From F23-D06 sp045600525 (GTDB taxonomy: Bacteria > Bacteroidota > Bacteroidia > Bacteroidales > WCHB1-69), in contig JAZRYC010000022.1 of the NCBI GenBank assembly GCA_045600525.1, forward strand, positions 1-27,112: a stretch of 27,112 nt of DNA, written 5' to 3'. Under the pieces are notes generated by a model. That model did no database searches, was not told the origin of the DNA, and worked only from the letters and a program-made list of their open reading frames with translations. Position numbers and translations under genes: made by a program. The first letter of the stretch is position 1. Each line of letters starts with the position of its first letter. Below, piece by piece: positions 16,157-25,166 of the stretch.

Positions 16157-16876
16157 TTATTTGTTAGGATTAACACCCATAGCGGCAAGCATGTTACCAT
16201 AAACCTTGCTCAAAGCGGCAATATTATTGGTAAGCTTGTCCATTTCTGCCTTGTAAGTAGTAGTGTGCTCATAGGCATTAGCCATCTGGTTGATAGCGGC
16301 AGTTGCCTTCTTCAAACTTTCCGTATAAGCAACAGATGCATTGCTATCTGTTTCCAGAGAAGCAGCAACCTTATCATATTTAAGAGAAAGATTACGTACA
16401 GATTCGGCAGCCTTAGTCATATTACCGACAAAAGCATCCGTAGCAACAGCAGCGTCAGAAACGCCGGCCAACTTTTTAGCATTTTCACCAAGGTTTCTCA
16501 TACCGCTGGCAAGACTTTCAATAAGTTCGGGACCAATTTTTGCTTCTTCTAACATCTTATCAAGTTGTTGTGTAGGAGTTGCACCTTGAGCCAATTTTTT
16601 CTTTTCTCTTTTGGTAGGCTCAGCCGGTTCTTCAGCAATTGCAAGTTCAGGATAAACCAAAGACCAGTTATATTCAACATGGAGAGGTTCAAAAGCAGAG
16701 AAGAAGAAAATAATAGTTTCGGTAAACATACCTACCATAAGCATGATGTTAGCACCCGGCCAGTGTAAGATTTTGAACAAAGCACCTAAAATAACAACAG
16801 CAGCACCCCAACCATAGAGCTTTGCCATAAAGTTCTTGTAACCGTTTGTTCTAACTAATCTTTCAATTGCATTCAT
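16157..16876 (-). CDS. porL: type IX secretion system motor protein PorL/GldL
   Basis: PorL is the inner-membrane stator that surrounds a PorM dimer and turns proton flow into motion. The 239-residue protein has two adjacent membrane helices, about 20-36 (LYGWGAAVVILGALFKI) and 43-62 (NIMLMVGMFTETIIFFFSAF). They are joined by the conserved LHWPGA turn. Glu53 in the second helix corresponds to the membrane glutamate known to be important for proton coupling in GldL. The long cytoplasmic C-terminal part (about 66-239) is helical and coiled-coil-like, with ESLASGMRNLGENAKKL and later heptads. Spacing to porK and porM is about 50 bases on each side. Confidence 0.95.
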   Translation of the reverse strand: MNAIERLVRTNGYKNFMAKLYGWGAAVVILGALFKILHWPGANIMLMVGMFTETIIFFFSAFEPLHVEYNWSLVYPELAIAEEPAEPTKREKKKLAQGATPTQQLDKMLEEAKIGPELIESLASGMRNLGENAKKLAGVSDAAVATDAFVGNMTKAAESVRNLSLKYDKVAASLETDSNASVAYTESLKKATAAINQMANAYEHTTTYKAEMDKLTNNIAALSKVYGNMLAAMGVNPNK

Positions 16877-16928
16877 TTTTTAATTGATTTAATTTAGGTT
16901 AATGATTTTATGAATATTACTAAAAATT

Positions 16929-18359
16929 CTAATAAACATGGGAGGCACTCTTACTGGAGTTATCACCTCTTTGACGCCCCATATAGGCTTGAACATTACG
17001 GAATCCAACATATGCCTTACAAGTATCCTGATATTCATACGCTCTGGCATAAACCGTAGTATAATAGCTAACGTCTTTCCATGAACCACCGCGAATAACT
17101 TTTCTCTTCTTAGCAGGAGAATCGCTTTTCTTTGCATAATAAGTATATACAGGGTTCATATCGTGGGTAAAATTCGTAGCGGACTGATCAAATGCATCTT
17201 CACACCATTCAGCCACATTACCACTCATATCAAACAAGCCCCAATCATTAGGATAATAATGTGCCACAATACTGGGATAAAAATTATCATCAGCTATATA
17301 ATTACCTCTTTGCGGCTTGAAGTTGCTCAAGAAACAACCATTGCTATTGGTTGTATAAGGGCCACCCCACGGATAGGAAACGAGGGAATTACCACCTCGA
17401 GCACCCCATTCCCACTCTGCTTCAGTAGGTAGACGGAATTCCTGCTCATTGGCATATTCCTTAGAAGAAAGCCATGAAAGTCTGAGCTGCGTTCTCCAAT
17501 GAGAGAAAGCTTTAGCTTGCTGCCAACTTACACCAACCACAGGGTAATTATCAAATTGCGGATTGGAGAAATAGTTCAACAACATAGGTTCATTCATAGA
17601 ATAAACAAAGTCGTGAGCCCAGCAAAGAGTATCAGGATAGATATTAACGATTTCGTGCTTGATAAAACGTTGATAACCATTACCCATACTGCTCGGACGA
17701 TTGGCATAAAGACCACCATAGTCATTACCTTCTTTGTCAAACTCCTTGGCAGAAGCACCAAAGTTATCCGGATTCTTAGGATCATGATAATTTCTATAAT
17801 CATACCACCAATACTCGTAATTATACATGGAGATATTCGTAGTGTTGGGGCGATAATGATAAAAACGGGTGTTTACTTTATTATACAGCGGACTTAATGC
17901 AGCCTGTACTTCTTCATTATCAGAATCCCAAGGAATTTCCTCTTTCCAGTTAATCAACTTAGGTTCCATGATTTCACCTTCGTTCTCACCTTTTTCATAC
18001 TTACGGTAATGACCGTATTTTTCAGCATCGGTGATTTCAGCATCCCCCAGCATAACGTGGGCAAGGGAATCGCGAACCCAATATACGAACTGACGATATT
18101 CATTGTTCGTAATCTCAGTTTCATCCATCCAGAAGGCAGCAACTGTAACATTCTTAGACTGTTGAGTCAAAGCAAACGGCACATCCTGATCACCACCACC
18201 CATCACATAATGACCCGTTGGCACATATACCATACCATACGGTTCCAAATCTGGGAAATCGGGACGATCACTGACACCGACTAATTGGCCGTCGCCACCA
18301 TTTTTGCAGGACACGAAAACGAACATGGTCACTGCTAACAGAAAAATTACCCTTTTCAT
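16929..18359 (-). CDS. porK: type IX secretion system lipoprotein PorK/GldK
   Basis: PorK is an outer-membrane lipoprotein that forms the T9SS periplasmic ring with PorN. The 476-residue protein starts MKRVIFLLAVTMFVFVSCKN, a lipoprotein signal with Cys18 the lipidated residue. The body is a formylglycine-generating-enzyme (sulfatase-modifying) fold used structurally: YVPTGHYVMGGGDQD, MDETEITNNEYRQFVYWV, RLPTEAEWEWGARGG, DMSGNVAEWCEDAF and VIRGGSWKDVSYYTTVYARA, then VGFRNVQ. I chose the ATG at 18357-18359 over an in-frame start 13 codons upstream because the signal peptide starts there. It follows porP by 49 bases. Confidence 0.94.
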   Translation of the reverse strand: MKRVIFLLAVTMFVFVSCKNGGDGQLVGVSDRPDFPDLEPYGMVYVPTGHYVMGGGDQDVPFALTQQSKNVTVAAFWMDETEITNNEYRQFVYWVRDSLAHVMLGDAEITDAEKYGHYRKYEKGENEGEIMEPKLINWKEEIPWDSDNEEVQAALSPLYNKVNTRFYHYRPNTTNISMYNYEYWWYDYRNYHDPKNPDNFGASAKEFDKEGNDYGGLYANRPSSMGNGYQRFIKHEIVNIYPDTLCWAHDFVYSMNEPMLLNYFSNPQFDNYPVVGVSWQQAKAFSHWRTQLRLSWLSSKEYANEQEFRLPTEAEWEWGARGGNSLVSYPWGGPYTTNSNGCFLSNFKPQRGNYIADDNFYPSIVAHYYPNDWGLFDMSGNVAEWCEDAFDQSATNFTHDMNPVYTYYAKKSDSPAKKRKVIRGGSWKDVSYYTTVYARAYEYQDTCKAYVGFRNVQAYMGRQRGDNSSKSASHVY

Positions 18360-18408
18360 TTTTATAGATTTTATATTATTACCAACGTGAGAAATCAAAA
18401 ATTATTTT

Positions 18409-19470
18409 CTAATATTGATTTTTGTAGATACTACGGGTTGAACCATAGCCTGAGAACACCTCCGGCTTGTAAAAATCGAAACAATAACGAACCATAACCT
18501 CAATATCACCAAAGCTTCGATTTACTCTATATCCAAGATTATTGGCTGTTATGCCATAAGAAAGGCCTGCTTCCAAACCCTTCAAAAAGACGTTAGACGA
18601 ATTATGGAATGGGCGTGCGCCAAAAACCAGAGACACATCATCATTCACTCTATAGCCCAAACCGCCCCAAAACACTCCATTATAGCGAACCAACGCCATC
18701 AAGTCAATCTGATATGTTTTGAAATCAGTCTTAACCATTGCCTGAGGCAGGAGCTCCCAATTGGGATTAGCGGGGATAATCCAATCGTAACCGCCATGGA
18801 AATACATCTGCGGATTTCTTTGGAAAGCGTCTTTGTCACCAGACAGTCTCAACGCATGCTTCTTATCAAAGGCACTCACCAACTGCGTCACGCTAACACC
18901 TGCGAACCACTGGTCACATTTATACATCAAGCCCAAGTTAAAATCAAGATCCATCACAGAAGATTCTGACAATCCCTGAATCACAGGGTCTCCGCTCTGT
19001 ATAGGATGCCAATGGGCTTCATCTTTTACGTTTTGATTATACAAAGAAGCTTGAAGGCCAATACCCAAATGTCCTCCACCAATGCGTAGTTTATATGAAT
19101 AACCCAATTTGATGCCTACATTATTGTAGTAACCAACAATATCATTCACCAAAGACAAGCCTATAGAGCCTTTTATTTTCTTAATGTAGGATTCTATGTT
19201 GAACAGAAAATCTTGCGGGGCAGTCTTATCTTTTTGTTCAATACCATTTTCATCAACATATACGTCATTCCACCCCAAATACTTATTGTTATAGATGGCC
19301 GTAAAGCATAACGTATTGCTTTGTTCTCCGATGCCACCAGCATTATAATAGGAAGTTGCCCATGGGAATAGCGTGAACTGCGCGTCATCTTGCGCACGCA
19401 CGAAACCACTTAGCATTAGCACTAACACTAAAATAATCGTTATTCGCTTCGTATAAACTTCCTTCGTCAT
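18409..19470 (-). CDS. porP: PorP/SprF family type IX secretion system outer-membrane protein
   Basis: PorP/SprF proteins are outer-membrane barrels. PorP is needed for T9SS assembly or cargo attachment, and SprF paralogues serve type B cargo. The 353-residue protein has a signal peptide (about 1-26, ITIILVLVLMLSGFVRAQ). Typical blocks follow: QFTLFPWATSYYNAGGIG near the mature N-terminus, GYSYKLRIGGGHLGIGLQAS, MDLDFNLGLMYKCDQWFAGVSVTQL, and the end GDIEVMVRYCFDFYKPEVF. The rest is amphipathic beta strands. It is the first gene of porPKLMN, the same order as in Porphyromonas gingivalis. The 285 bases upstream hold a TAnnTTTG element and otherwise nothing I recognise. Confidence 0.93.
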   Translation of the reverse strand: MTKEVYTKRITIILVLVLMLSGFVRAQDDAQFTLFPWATSYYNAGGIGEQSNTLCFTAIYNNKYLGWNDVYVDENGIEQKDKTAPQDFLFNIESYIKKIKGSIGLSLVNDIVGYYNNVGIKLGYSYKLRIGGGHLGIGLQASLYNQNVKDEAHWHPIQSGDPVIQGLSESSVMDLDFNLGLMYKCDQWFAGVSVTQLVSAFDKKHALRLSGDKDAFQRNPQMYFHGGYDWIIPANPNWELLPQAMVKTDFKTYQIDLMALVRYNGVFWGGLGYRVNDDVSLVFGARPFHNSSNVFLKGLEAGLSYGITANNLGYRVNRSFGDIEVMVRYCFDFYKPEVFSGYGSTRSIYKNQY

Positions 19471-19617
19471 AAATCGTTATTGTTATTAGACAACTACATG
19501 TCATCCAACGCATTAACTCATATCTTCATCAATCTTATCATTTCTAATAACCCTTCTTATACCTGCATTTTTGAAATAAGTTACACATTGTAATGAACAT
19601 TATTTTTTTTCAAGCGC

Positions 19618-19625
19618 CAAAAATA
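19618..19625 (-). promoter_or_regulatory. possible -7 promoter element for the porPKLMN cluster
   Basis: Minus-strand TATTTTTG matches TAnnTTTG and lies about 147 bases before the porP start, inside the 285-base region between porP and the upstream large outer-membrane gene. No TTTG was found at a normal -33 distance, so the cluster may need an activator or an alternative sigma factor. The long leader would leave room for regulation. Confidence 0.35.
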
Positions 19626-19755
19626 CGATTATTTCTTTTAGAAACTACCTTTCCCTACAAAAAATTATCAACTTCATTCACACAATCTCCAAACGACTCA
19701 TCACAAGACAGATAAAATCCTCCATAAACAAGGGGGAATCAAATTCCACAAAATA

Positions 19756-22700
19756 CTAAAATTGGGCCTTAATCGTCAGGCCACCTGTATGAACAGATTT
19801 ATGGTTTTGAGATTTTCTTCCGTCATACTGAACAGCCAGTTGCATATATTCATTGATGGCAAGTTGATATGAGCAGCTCCACAATACATTTTGACCGACA
19901 CTCAATCCTTCGAGCATCGCATACGACGCCGCACCTCGTGAATAAATGTCACCATCCATGAGAACATATTGGATTTTTGTATTAAGCACCCCGCGTTTGG
20001 GAAGTTTATAGTCAAAACTGACTGACAGATCGTGCATATTCAATTTATCCCCATCCTGATGATTTGACTTATTTGAAAAATCATAGGAAAACACTGCAAA
20101 GTATTTATTATCGAAATGCAACTTCACTTTAGACGAGGCTGTATGTTGTTCAATATCATAGCACCTGTCTGTCAAAAACATTGATTCATTGCGCGTAATT
20201 CTATGCAAATAGCCTAATTGAAAGGAAATTGCCTGATGTGGGTTCACCTTCAAGACAACTTGTTGTATGTCTAATTTACTGATTTCGCTTCCGTAATACA
20301 AAAGTTCTTTATTCTGATTCTTTCCCACAATAACATCAAACGCAAATTTTGAAGCATTGTTATTAAATGAAAATGTGTTATTTAGCGAAAATTTTCGACT
20401 AATTACATTAGTATCATTCGCATTACCGTAAAAGGGATTGGCATTTAAGACAGCATCCTTCAACTGAGACCGAATCATCAGCACATCCGTAAAACGAGAC
20501 AGGAACTTCCGAATTCCGGAACAATTCTTCCATACTGCAGCCGGCCTAACCTGAAGACTTTGCGTAAATAGAGTATTATATGTATTCACATACTCCGTTC
20601 CCGCAAGCCATACCTTGACATAGTCTGCTTCATCCTGGAATGCGGCCACCTCAAATTCTCCAATTTCCTCCACCCCATTCTCATTATAATCAATCCACAC
20701 ATGGGTTCCCTGACCGGGCGGAACTTTGATAAAGGTGAATGTTTTCTGCAATTCCATACCGCTTCCCAATTCATAATACGTACTCAGGACAATGGCATTC
20801 TTGAAAAATCGTCCCAGATAATCCAAATTTCCCACAAAATAGTTCTCACGTCGTCCTGACGACATTGGATCCATCAATTGCTGATTTCTATAGGTCGCCT
20901 TCATTCCAAAATGTTGATTTTTTATCTGGTCAAAAGAGAACGAAAGATTCACTTCATGACTGCGCAAATGTTGTTTCAGCGCATTTTCCATCGGAGTCCA
21001 ATCTAATCTGTTTTTATAAGAAAGATTAAATTTTAATTTTGAAGAATCGCTATTCCTCATATATGCCACGGCTTCATTAAAGGCATAACTATTCAGGCAT
21101 AACGTATCAAACTGTCTATCTTTAAAAAGATTATACTCTACCTTATCCATCACACCGACTTCCAGCCAGCCCCAACGTCCTGACAATCTATCTTCCGAAG
21201 CAAAAAACAGACTTTTGCGGCAGCTGTCTTCCGTATTCACCACGGATGATCGGGAGTAGAGCGAACCGTGTTTCCAATCATCCTGTACAAGCAACTCATT
21301 TCTGAGAGCGAACAGATTCCCCAATCTGGAGAACCAATCTAAAGAATATCGATTCACACTTTTTCGTCCATCCGTAAACAAGACGGAAGTCTGCAACATC
21401 TGTTCGGAATAGGTCGAATTAAAATCTGCATCAAGGTTATAGTTTCGGGCAAACTCAACCTCGCGAAAACTTTCCACCGCGTGAAAATTCCGATGTACGA
21501 ACTGCCATCGAATATCGGAAATCATATGCCATACAACAGTATCCACTCCCTTTCGTTTAAGAGGCTGATCATAGCGTGCCTTCAAAGAATAGGCAAAGCC
21601 AACATTATCTTTATCATTTTCTTTGGAAAAAGTATTTTTATCAAAATTGGAAATAGCCAACTCAGTATTAACGTAAGAATCCTTCTTAAACGAATACGAT
21701 GCAGCAATCGTCGCCATTTGTACGAGTTGAGGTGTCGTCAGCTGAACAACCGGGGCATAGTCTCCTTGGGGCACGCCATCTTCAGGAGCAACCCATTCGA
21801 AAGTTCTTCCATTCGCATTAGTGGCCAGCAAGCGATAATTCCCAGCATGAGGTCCCACATAGGAAAAGTTTAGCTTATACAATTGTTCCGATGGATCCAC
21901 AGAATATTCATACACAGAAGGGTATACGATGCCATCCACCAATGTATCTTTTTTCCTATACAGTATTCGATCGGACGAAAATTCGGCAGAATCCGCACAA
22001 GGATAATACACATTTGCCAATGGGTCACCCAATTGCGACAAAAACAACTTTTGCTCATTATTCAATTCGGGTTGAATAGATTGATTTTTCAAGTCTTGTT
22101 CTTGAAAAAAATCGACTTTCAGCTTTAACGCACGAGTCCGCCCCATATAGAATTCATTTTGTGAGAACAAAGCATATCTTGTAAAATGCCGGTCTGAATA
22201 CTCAAATTCCACAATAACGCGTTTTTCGGCCGCCATCAACATAGACGGCGTAAATGTCAACTCAGCTGTATTGTAGTCAATCACATAGTCATTTTCCTGA
22301 CCTCGAACCATCAGTACGCCATCCACATAAACACGTTCAGAACCAGCCACAATGGCAATGGCAACCTCCTGATCAGCTCCATAAAGTTTATATGGGCCTT
22401 GAACACCCGTCTGCACGGATATTGTTTGTCGGACGAATTTACCTTTAGAGACACCTCCACCTAAAACATTGTGGTTTGAGAACTTTTGTGCAGCATAATC
22501 AACCGATGCCTTTAATCCCAAGGCACTACGTTCCACTGAAAGGAAAGAGGACTCCCTATTTTGAAAACTGACGTCTCCAGCTCCAAGTTGAAATATGTTT
22601 TTATAATTTAATGTAATAAATATATTATTGATGTTAGACAAGTATTGTGTATTGCCTTCTGGTTGAATTGGAATATTTCTATCCGAAATCGCCGCCAAGA

Positions 22701-23211
22701 TTTCCCATTCTTCAGACAGTTTTCCAGAGAGTTGAAGATTTAGGGCAGAATTCAAGACCATATCCTGGTTGGTACCAATTGAAATACCGCGAGCGATAGA
22801 GCCAGAACTAATCAGTTTATCGTCTTGACTAAGATCGGCCATAGTTTCTGTAGGACCTATTATGGGAGAGATTGTTTGATGAGGAGACTCAATTATTGAT
22901 GCCGATCTATGGAAAAGTGGCCGCGACAAATCGTTCGGTAGCACATAGAACGTATAAAAAAGGGTACGACCGAGCAATGCAGAATCCAACAAGTACAGCG
23001 TTGCATCAACACAATCAATTCTGTATTGCGAAGGAAGCACATCCCGAATAGAAAAAGAAGAAGGGACAACGGACAACGTGTCCAGCTTCATCGACATAGT
23101 ATTAGGAACGACATGTCCTACGCGCAAATTGCCGTCAGACTGGCAAAAAGCGCTGATAACTAATAAAAAATCAGTTACTATAAGAAGAAGGACGGAGCGC
23201 CAACAATTCAT
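19756..23211 (-). CDS. large predicted outer-membrane protein with SprA-like blocks, function unknown
   Basis: The 1151-residue protein begins with a signal peptide (about 1-24, SVLLLIVTDFLLVISAFCQ). Residues about 136-240 contain GSIARGISIGTNQDMVLNSA, LNLQLSGKLSEEWEILAAIS, DRNIPIQPEGNTQYL and QLGAGDVSFQNRESSF. These resemble blocks in the giant T9SS translocon protein SprA and related Bacteroidetes proteins. At about 290-340 come VYVDGVLMVRGQENDYVIDY and VIVEFEYSDR. The remainder alternates polar and hydrophobic residues like an outer-membrane beta barrel. A calcium-site-like segment, WIDYNENGVEEIGEFE, lies near 840-855. It is half the length of SprA, so it is not SprA itself. It lies on the same strand as and upstream of porP, across 285 bases. 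A link to T9SS or surface assembly is inferred from context and weak similarity. Confidence 0.72.
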   Translation of the reverse strand: MNCWRSVLLLIVTDFLLVISAFCQSDGNLRVGHVVPNTMSMKLDTLSVVPSSFSIRDVLPSQYRIDCVDATLYLLDSALLGRTLFYTFYVLPNDLSRPLFHRSASIIESPHQTISPIIGPTETMADLSQDDKLISSGSIARGISIGTNQDMVLNSALNLQLSGKLSEEWEILAAISDRNIPIQPEGNTQYLSNINNIFITLNYKNIFQLGAGDVSFQNRESSFLSVERSALGLKASVDYAAQKFSNHNVLGGGVSKGKFVRQTISVQTGVQGPYKLYGADQEVAIAIVAGSERVYVDGVLMVRGQENDYVIDYNTAELTFTPSMLMAAEKRVIVEFEYSDRHFTRYALFSQNEFYMGRTRALKLKVDFFQEQDLKNQSIQPELNNEQKLFLSQLGDPLANVYYPCADSAEFSSDRILYRKKDTLVDGIVYPSVYEYSVDPSEQLYKLNFSYVGPHAGNYRLLATNANGRTFEWVAPEDGVPQGDYAPVVQLTTPQLVQMATIAASYSFKKDSYVNTELAISNFDKNTFSKENDKDNVGFAYSLKARYDQPLKRKGVDTVVWHMISDIRWQFVHRNFHAVESFREVEFARNYNLDADFNSTYSEQMLQTSVLFTDGRKSVNRYSLDWFSRLGNLFALRNELLVQDDWKHGSLYSRSSVVNTEDSCRKSLFFASEDRLSGRWGWLEVGVMDKVEYNLFKDRQFDTLCLNSYAFNEAVAYMRNSDSSKLKFNLSYKNRLDWTPMENALKQHLRSHEVNLSFSFDQIKNQHFGMKATYRNQQLMDPMSSGRRENYFVGNLDYLGRFFKNAIVLSTYYELGSGMELQKTFTFIKVPPGQGTHVWIDYNENGVEEIGEFEVAAFQDEADYVKVWLAGTEYVNTYNTLFTQSLQVRPAAVWKNCSGIRKFLSRFTDVLMIRSQLKDAVLNANPFYGNANDTNVISRKFSLNNTFSFNNNASKFAFDVIVGKNQNKELLYYGSEISKLDIQQVVLKVNPHQAISFQLGYLHRITRNESMFLTDRCYDIEQHTASSKVKLHFDNKYFAVFSYDFSNKSNHQDGDKLNMHDLSVSFDYKLPKRGVLNTKIQYVLMDGDIYSRGAASYAMLEGLSVGQNVLWSCSYQLAINEYMQLAVQYDGRKSQNHKSVHTGGLTIKAQF

Positions 23212-23259
23212 TTATAAAAAGAAAATCATTTTTTTATAACTCATAATAATCAATTTTCG

Positions 23260-23267
23260 TATTTTTG
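23260..23267 (+). promoter_or_regulatory. Bacteroidetes-type -7 promoter element for the transketolase gene
   Basis: TATTTTTG matches TAnnTTTG and is followed by CA, with the transketolase ATG 20 bases downstream at 23287. A T-rich tract at 23229-23235 could act as the -33 region, although the spacing is slightly long. It lies in the 75-base divergent region between this gene and the large outer-membrane gene. Confidence 0.5.
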
Positions 23268-23286
23268 CACGCAAAATTTTTATGAA

Positions 23287-24240
23287 ATGGAAAAAATCAC
23301 TAGTGACATCTTAAAAGACACCCGTTCAGGTTTTGGTGCTGGCTTAGTCGAAGCTGGTAAAAATAATCCCAACGTATTTGCATTAACCGCCGATGTTACC
23401 GGCAGTGTTAAAATGGGCGATTTCAAAGCCGCATTCCCAGACAGGTTTATCCAAGTCGGTATTGCAGAAGCCAACATGATTGGTATTTCCGCTGGGCTCG
23501 CGCTTAGTGGAAAAGTTCCGTTTGCAAGTGCATTTGCGGGGTTCATCAGTGGACGCGTGTACGACCAGATTCGCATGACGGTTGCTTATTCCAATCTCAA
23601 CGTTAAGATCTGCGCTTCTCACTCAGGGCTAACCGTTGGTGAAGATGGAGCCACCCACGAAATGATGGAAGACCTCGGTTTAATGAAGATGCTTCCCAAC
23701 ATGGTAGTACTGAGTCCTTGTGACTACAACCAAACAAAAATGGCCACTATCGCAGCTGCCGAATACAATGGACCTGTGTACATCCGTTTTGGCAGACCTT
23801 CTGTACCGAATTTCACACCTGACAATCAGCCATTTGTAATTGGCAAGGCCATTACCATGCACGAAGGAACTGATGTAACCATCTTTGCTACTGGTCACAT
23901 GGTATATCCCGCCCTTCAAGCCGCATACACCCTTGAGGAACAAGGTTTTTCCACTGAAGTTATAGACATCACGACTATCAAGCCGTTAGATGAAGAGGCT
24001 GTGCTTGCCAGTCTTGCCAAGACAAGATGTGCGGTCACTGCCGAAGAACATCTTATGAATGGTGGATTAGGTGATTCCATCTGCCAACTTGCAGGACGCA
24101 AGATGCCTGTGCCAGTTGAAATGGTAGCAGTGGACGACACCTTTGGTGAAAGTGGAACGCCGAATGAATTGCTAAAGCTCTATGGTTTGGACGAAGAGCA
24201 TATCGTTGAAGCCTGCAAACGTGCAATCTCACGTAAATAA
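23287..24240 (+). CDS. transketolase C-terminal subunit (split-type transketolase)
   Basis: The 317-residue protein corresponds to the pyrimidine-binding and C-terminal domains of transketolase, which transfers two-carbon units between sugar phosphates using thiamine diphosphate. Visible blocks are FALTADVTGSVKMGDF, RFIQVGIAEANMIGISAGLA with the catalytic-type Glu in GIAEANM (Glu60), HSGLTVGEDGATHEMMEDLG, VYIRFGRPSVP, TIFATGHMVYPALQAA and AVTAEEHLMNGGLGDSICQL. The first half, with the diphosphate-binding GDG motif, is absent. In split enzymes it is a separate subunit usually encoded just upstream, but here the upstream gene is divergent and unrelated. A transketolase-like or deoxyxylulose-phosphate-synthase-like role is possible. 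Only 5 bases separate it from the downstream ECF sigma gene. Confidence 0.9.
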   Translation: MEKITSDILKDTRSGFGAGLVEAGKNNPNVFALTADVTGSVKMGDFKAAFPDRFIQVGIAEANMIGISAGLALSGKVPFASAFAGFISGRVYDQIRMTVAYSNLNVKICASHSGLTVGEDGATHEMMEDLGLMKMLPNMVVLSPCDYNQTKMATIAAAEYNGPVYIRFGRPSVPNFTPDNQPFVIGKAITMHEGTDVTIFATGHMVYPALQAAYTLEEQGFSTEVIDITTIKPLDEEAVLASLAKTRCAVTAEEHLMNGGLGDSICQLAGRKMPVPVEMVAVDDTFGESGTPNELLKLYGLDEEHIVEACKRAISRK

Positions 24241-24245
24241 CGACC

Positions 24246-24803
24246 ATGCCGGAAGCCGCAGACGAATTTATTTTATCCTTATTTGCCAATAACAAGACCA
24301 GAGAACAGGCCTTTGAGTTATTGATAAAGAAATACCAGCGAGTGGTATATTATAACGTACGCCGCATTGTAACTCTACACGAGGACGCCAATGATGTGGC
24401 TCAAAATGTTTTCATCAAGATTTGGCGTAATTTGGATAAATTCCGAGGCGATTCCAGTTTAAAGACTTGGATCACCAAGATCAGCGTAAACGAAGCCCTC
24501 ACCTTCATTGAAAAAAAGAAGAAGCTGCTCAATTTGAATGATGACAGCTATACAGATTTCCTCGTTGTAAGCCAACCTGAAACAAATTTCATATCTCCAA
24601 ATGAAATAGAAAACTTGCTGCAGCGAGAAATATTGAAACTGCCTCCGAAGCAGCGTGCCGTTTTTACCATGCGTTACTATGATGAGACTCCATATGCGGA
24701 AATGGCAGAGATATTCAACACTTCAGAAAGCGCTTTAAAGGCGTCATATCATTTCGCAATGGAAAAAATCAAAAAAAATTTATCCGAGCGTTTAACCTTT
24801 TAA
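24246..24803 (+). CDS. ECF-type RNA polymerase sigma factor
   Basis: This is a 185-residue ECF sigma factor with region 2 at about 24-92 (HEDANDVAQNVFIKIWRNLDKF, then LKTWITKISVNEALTFIEKK) and region 4 at about 122-178 (LLQREILKLPPKQRAVFTMR, ETPYAEMAEIFNTSESALKA). It follows the transketolase subunit by 5 bases and precedes a small membrane protein and a Spy-like periplasmic protein. That arrangement is frequent in Bacteroidetes, where the downstream genes are thought to act in sensing or restraint of the sigma factor. The inducing signal is unknown. It differs clearly from the ECF factor at 690-1256, so the window holds two separate sigma circuits. Confidence 0.93.
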   Translation: MPEAADEFILSLFANNKTREQAFELLIKKYQRVVYYNVRRIVTLHEDANDVAQNVFIKIWRNLDKFRGDSSLKTWITKISVNEALTFIEKKKKLLNLNDDSYTDFLVVSQPETNFISPNEIENLLQREILKLPPKQRAVFTMRYYDETPYAEMAEIFNTSESALKASYHFAMEKIKKNLSERLTF

Positions 24804-24843
24804 AATAACATGAGTCTTAAAACAGTCTTTTATCAACACAGCT

Positions 24844-25155
24844 ATGATAGATTTAGATTCATTAAGTAAAGAAGAACACTACGACATACCTGCAGACTAT
24901 TTCGAACAATTTCCCCAACAGGTCATGTCAAAGATACGTAAAGAAAAATCCAAGAAACGCAATATCTTCATGGCAGCGATTGCTGCTGTAGCGGCGATTG
25001 TGATTTGCAGTACGATACTTGTTCATTATTACAAGCCAAACGACACCGGCAAGGAAGTTATTGCCGAAGGCATCAGTGACGAAGAACAGATTGAAGAGCA
25101 AATGATTGACTACTATAGTAGTGAATTAGCTCAAATGGATTATTTAAACTATTAA
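24844..25155 (+). CDS. small single-pass membrane protein, putative anti-sigma partner
   Basis: The 103-residue protein has a cytoplasmic N-terminus with EHYDIPADYFEQFPQQVMSK (11-30), a pattern that recurs in small proteins next to Bacteroidetes ECF sigma genes. A basic stop-transfer segment (RKEKSKKRN) and one helix at about 41-60 follow, then a short acidic periplasmic tail rich in Asp and Glu. There is no zinc anti-sigma motif. It lies 40 bases after the sigma gene and 11 bases before the Spy-like gene. Control of the sigma factor is inferred from position and topology only. Confidence 0.75.
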   Translation: MIDLDSLSKEEHYDIPADYFEQFPQQVMSKIRKEKSKKRNIFMAAIAAVAAIVICSTILVHYYKPNDTGKEVIAEGISDEEQIEEQMIDYYSSELAQMDYLNY

Positions 25156-25166
25156 AATACAATAAC

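Noticed and set aside
19626..19755. Terminator after the large outer-membrane gene
   Set aside because: Only a five-base stem (GGAAT with ATTCC) with no T-tract could be found, which is too weak to call.
19756..23211. SprA/Sov translocon itself
   Set aside because: The protein is about half the length of SprA, and only N-terminal blocks look similar.
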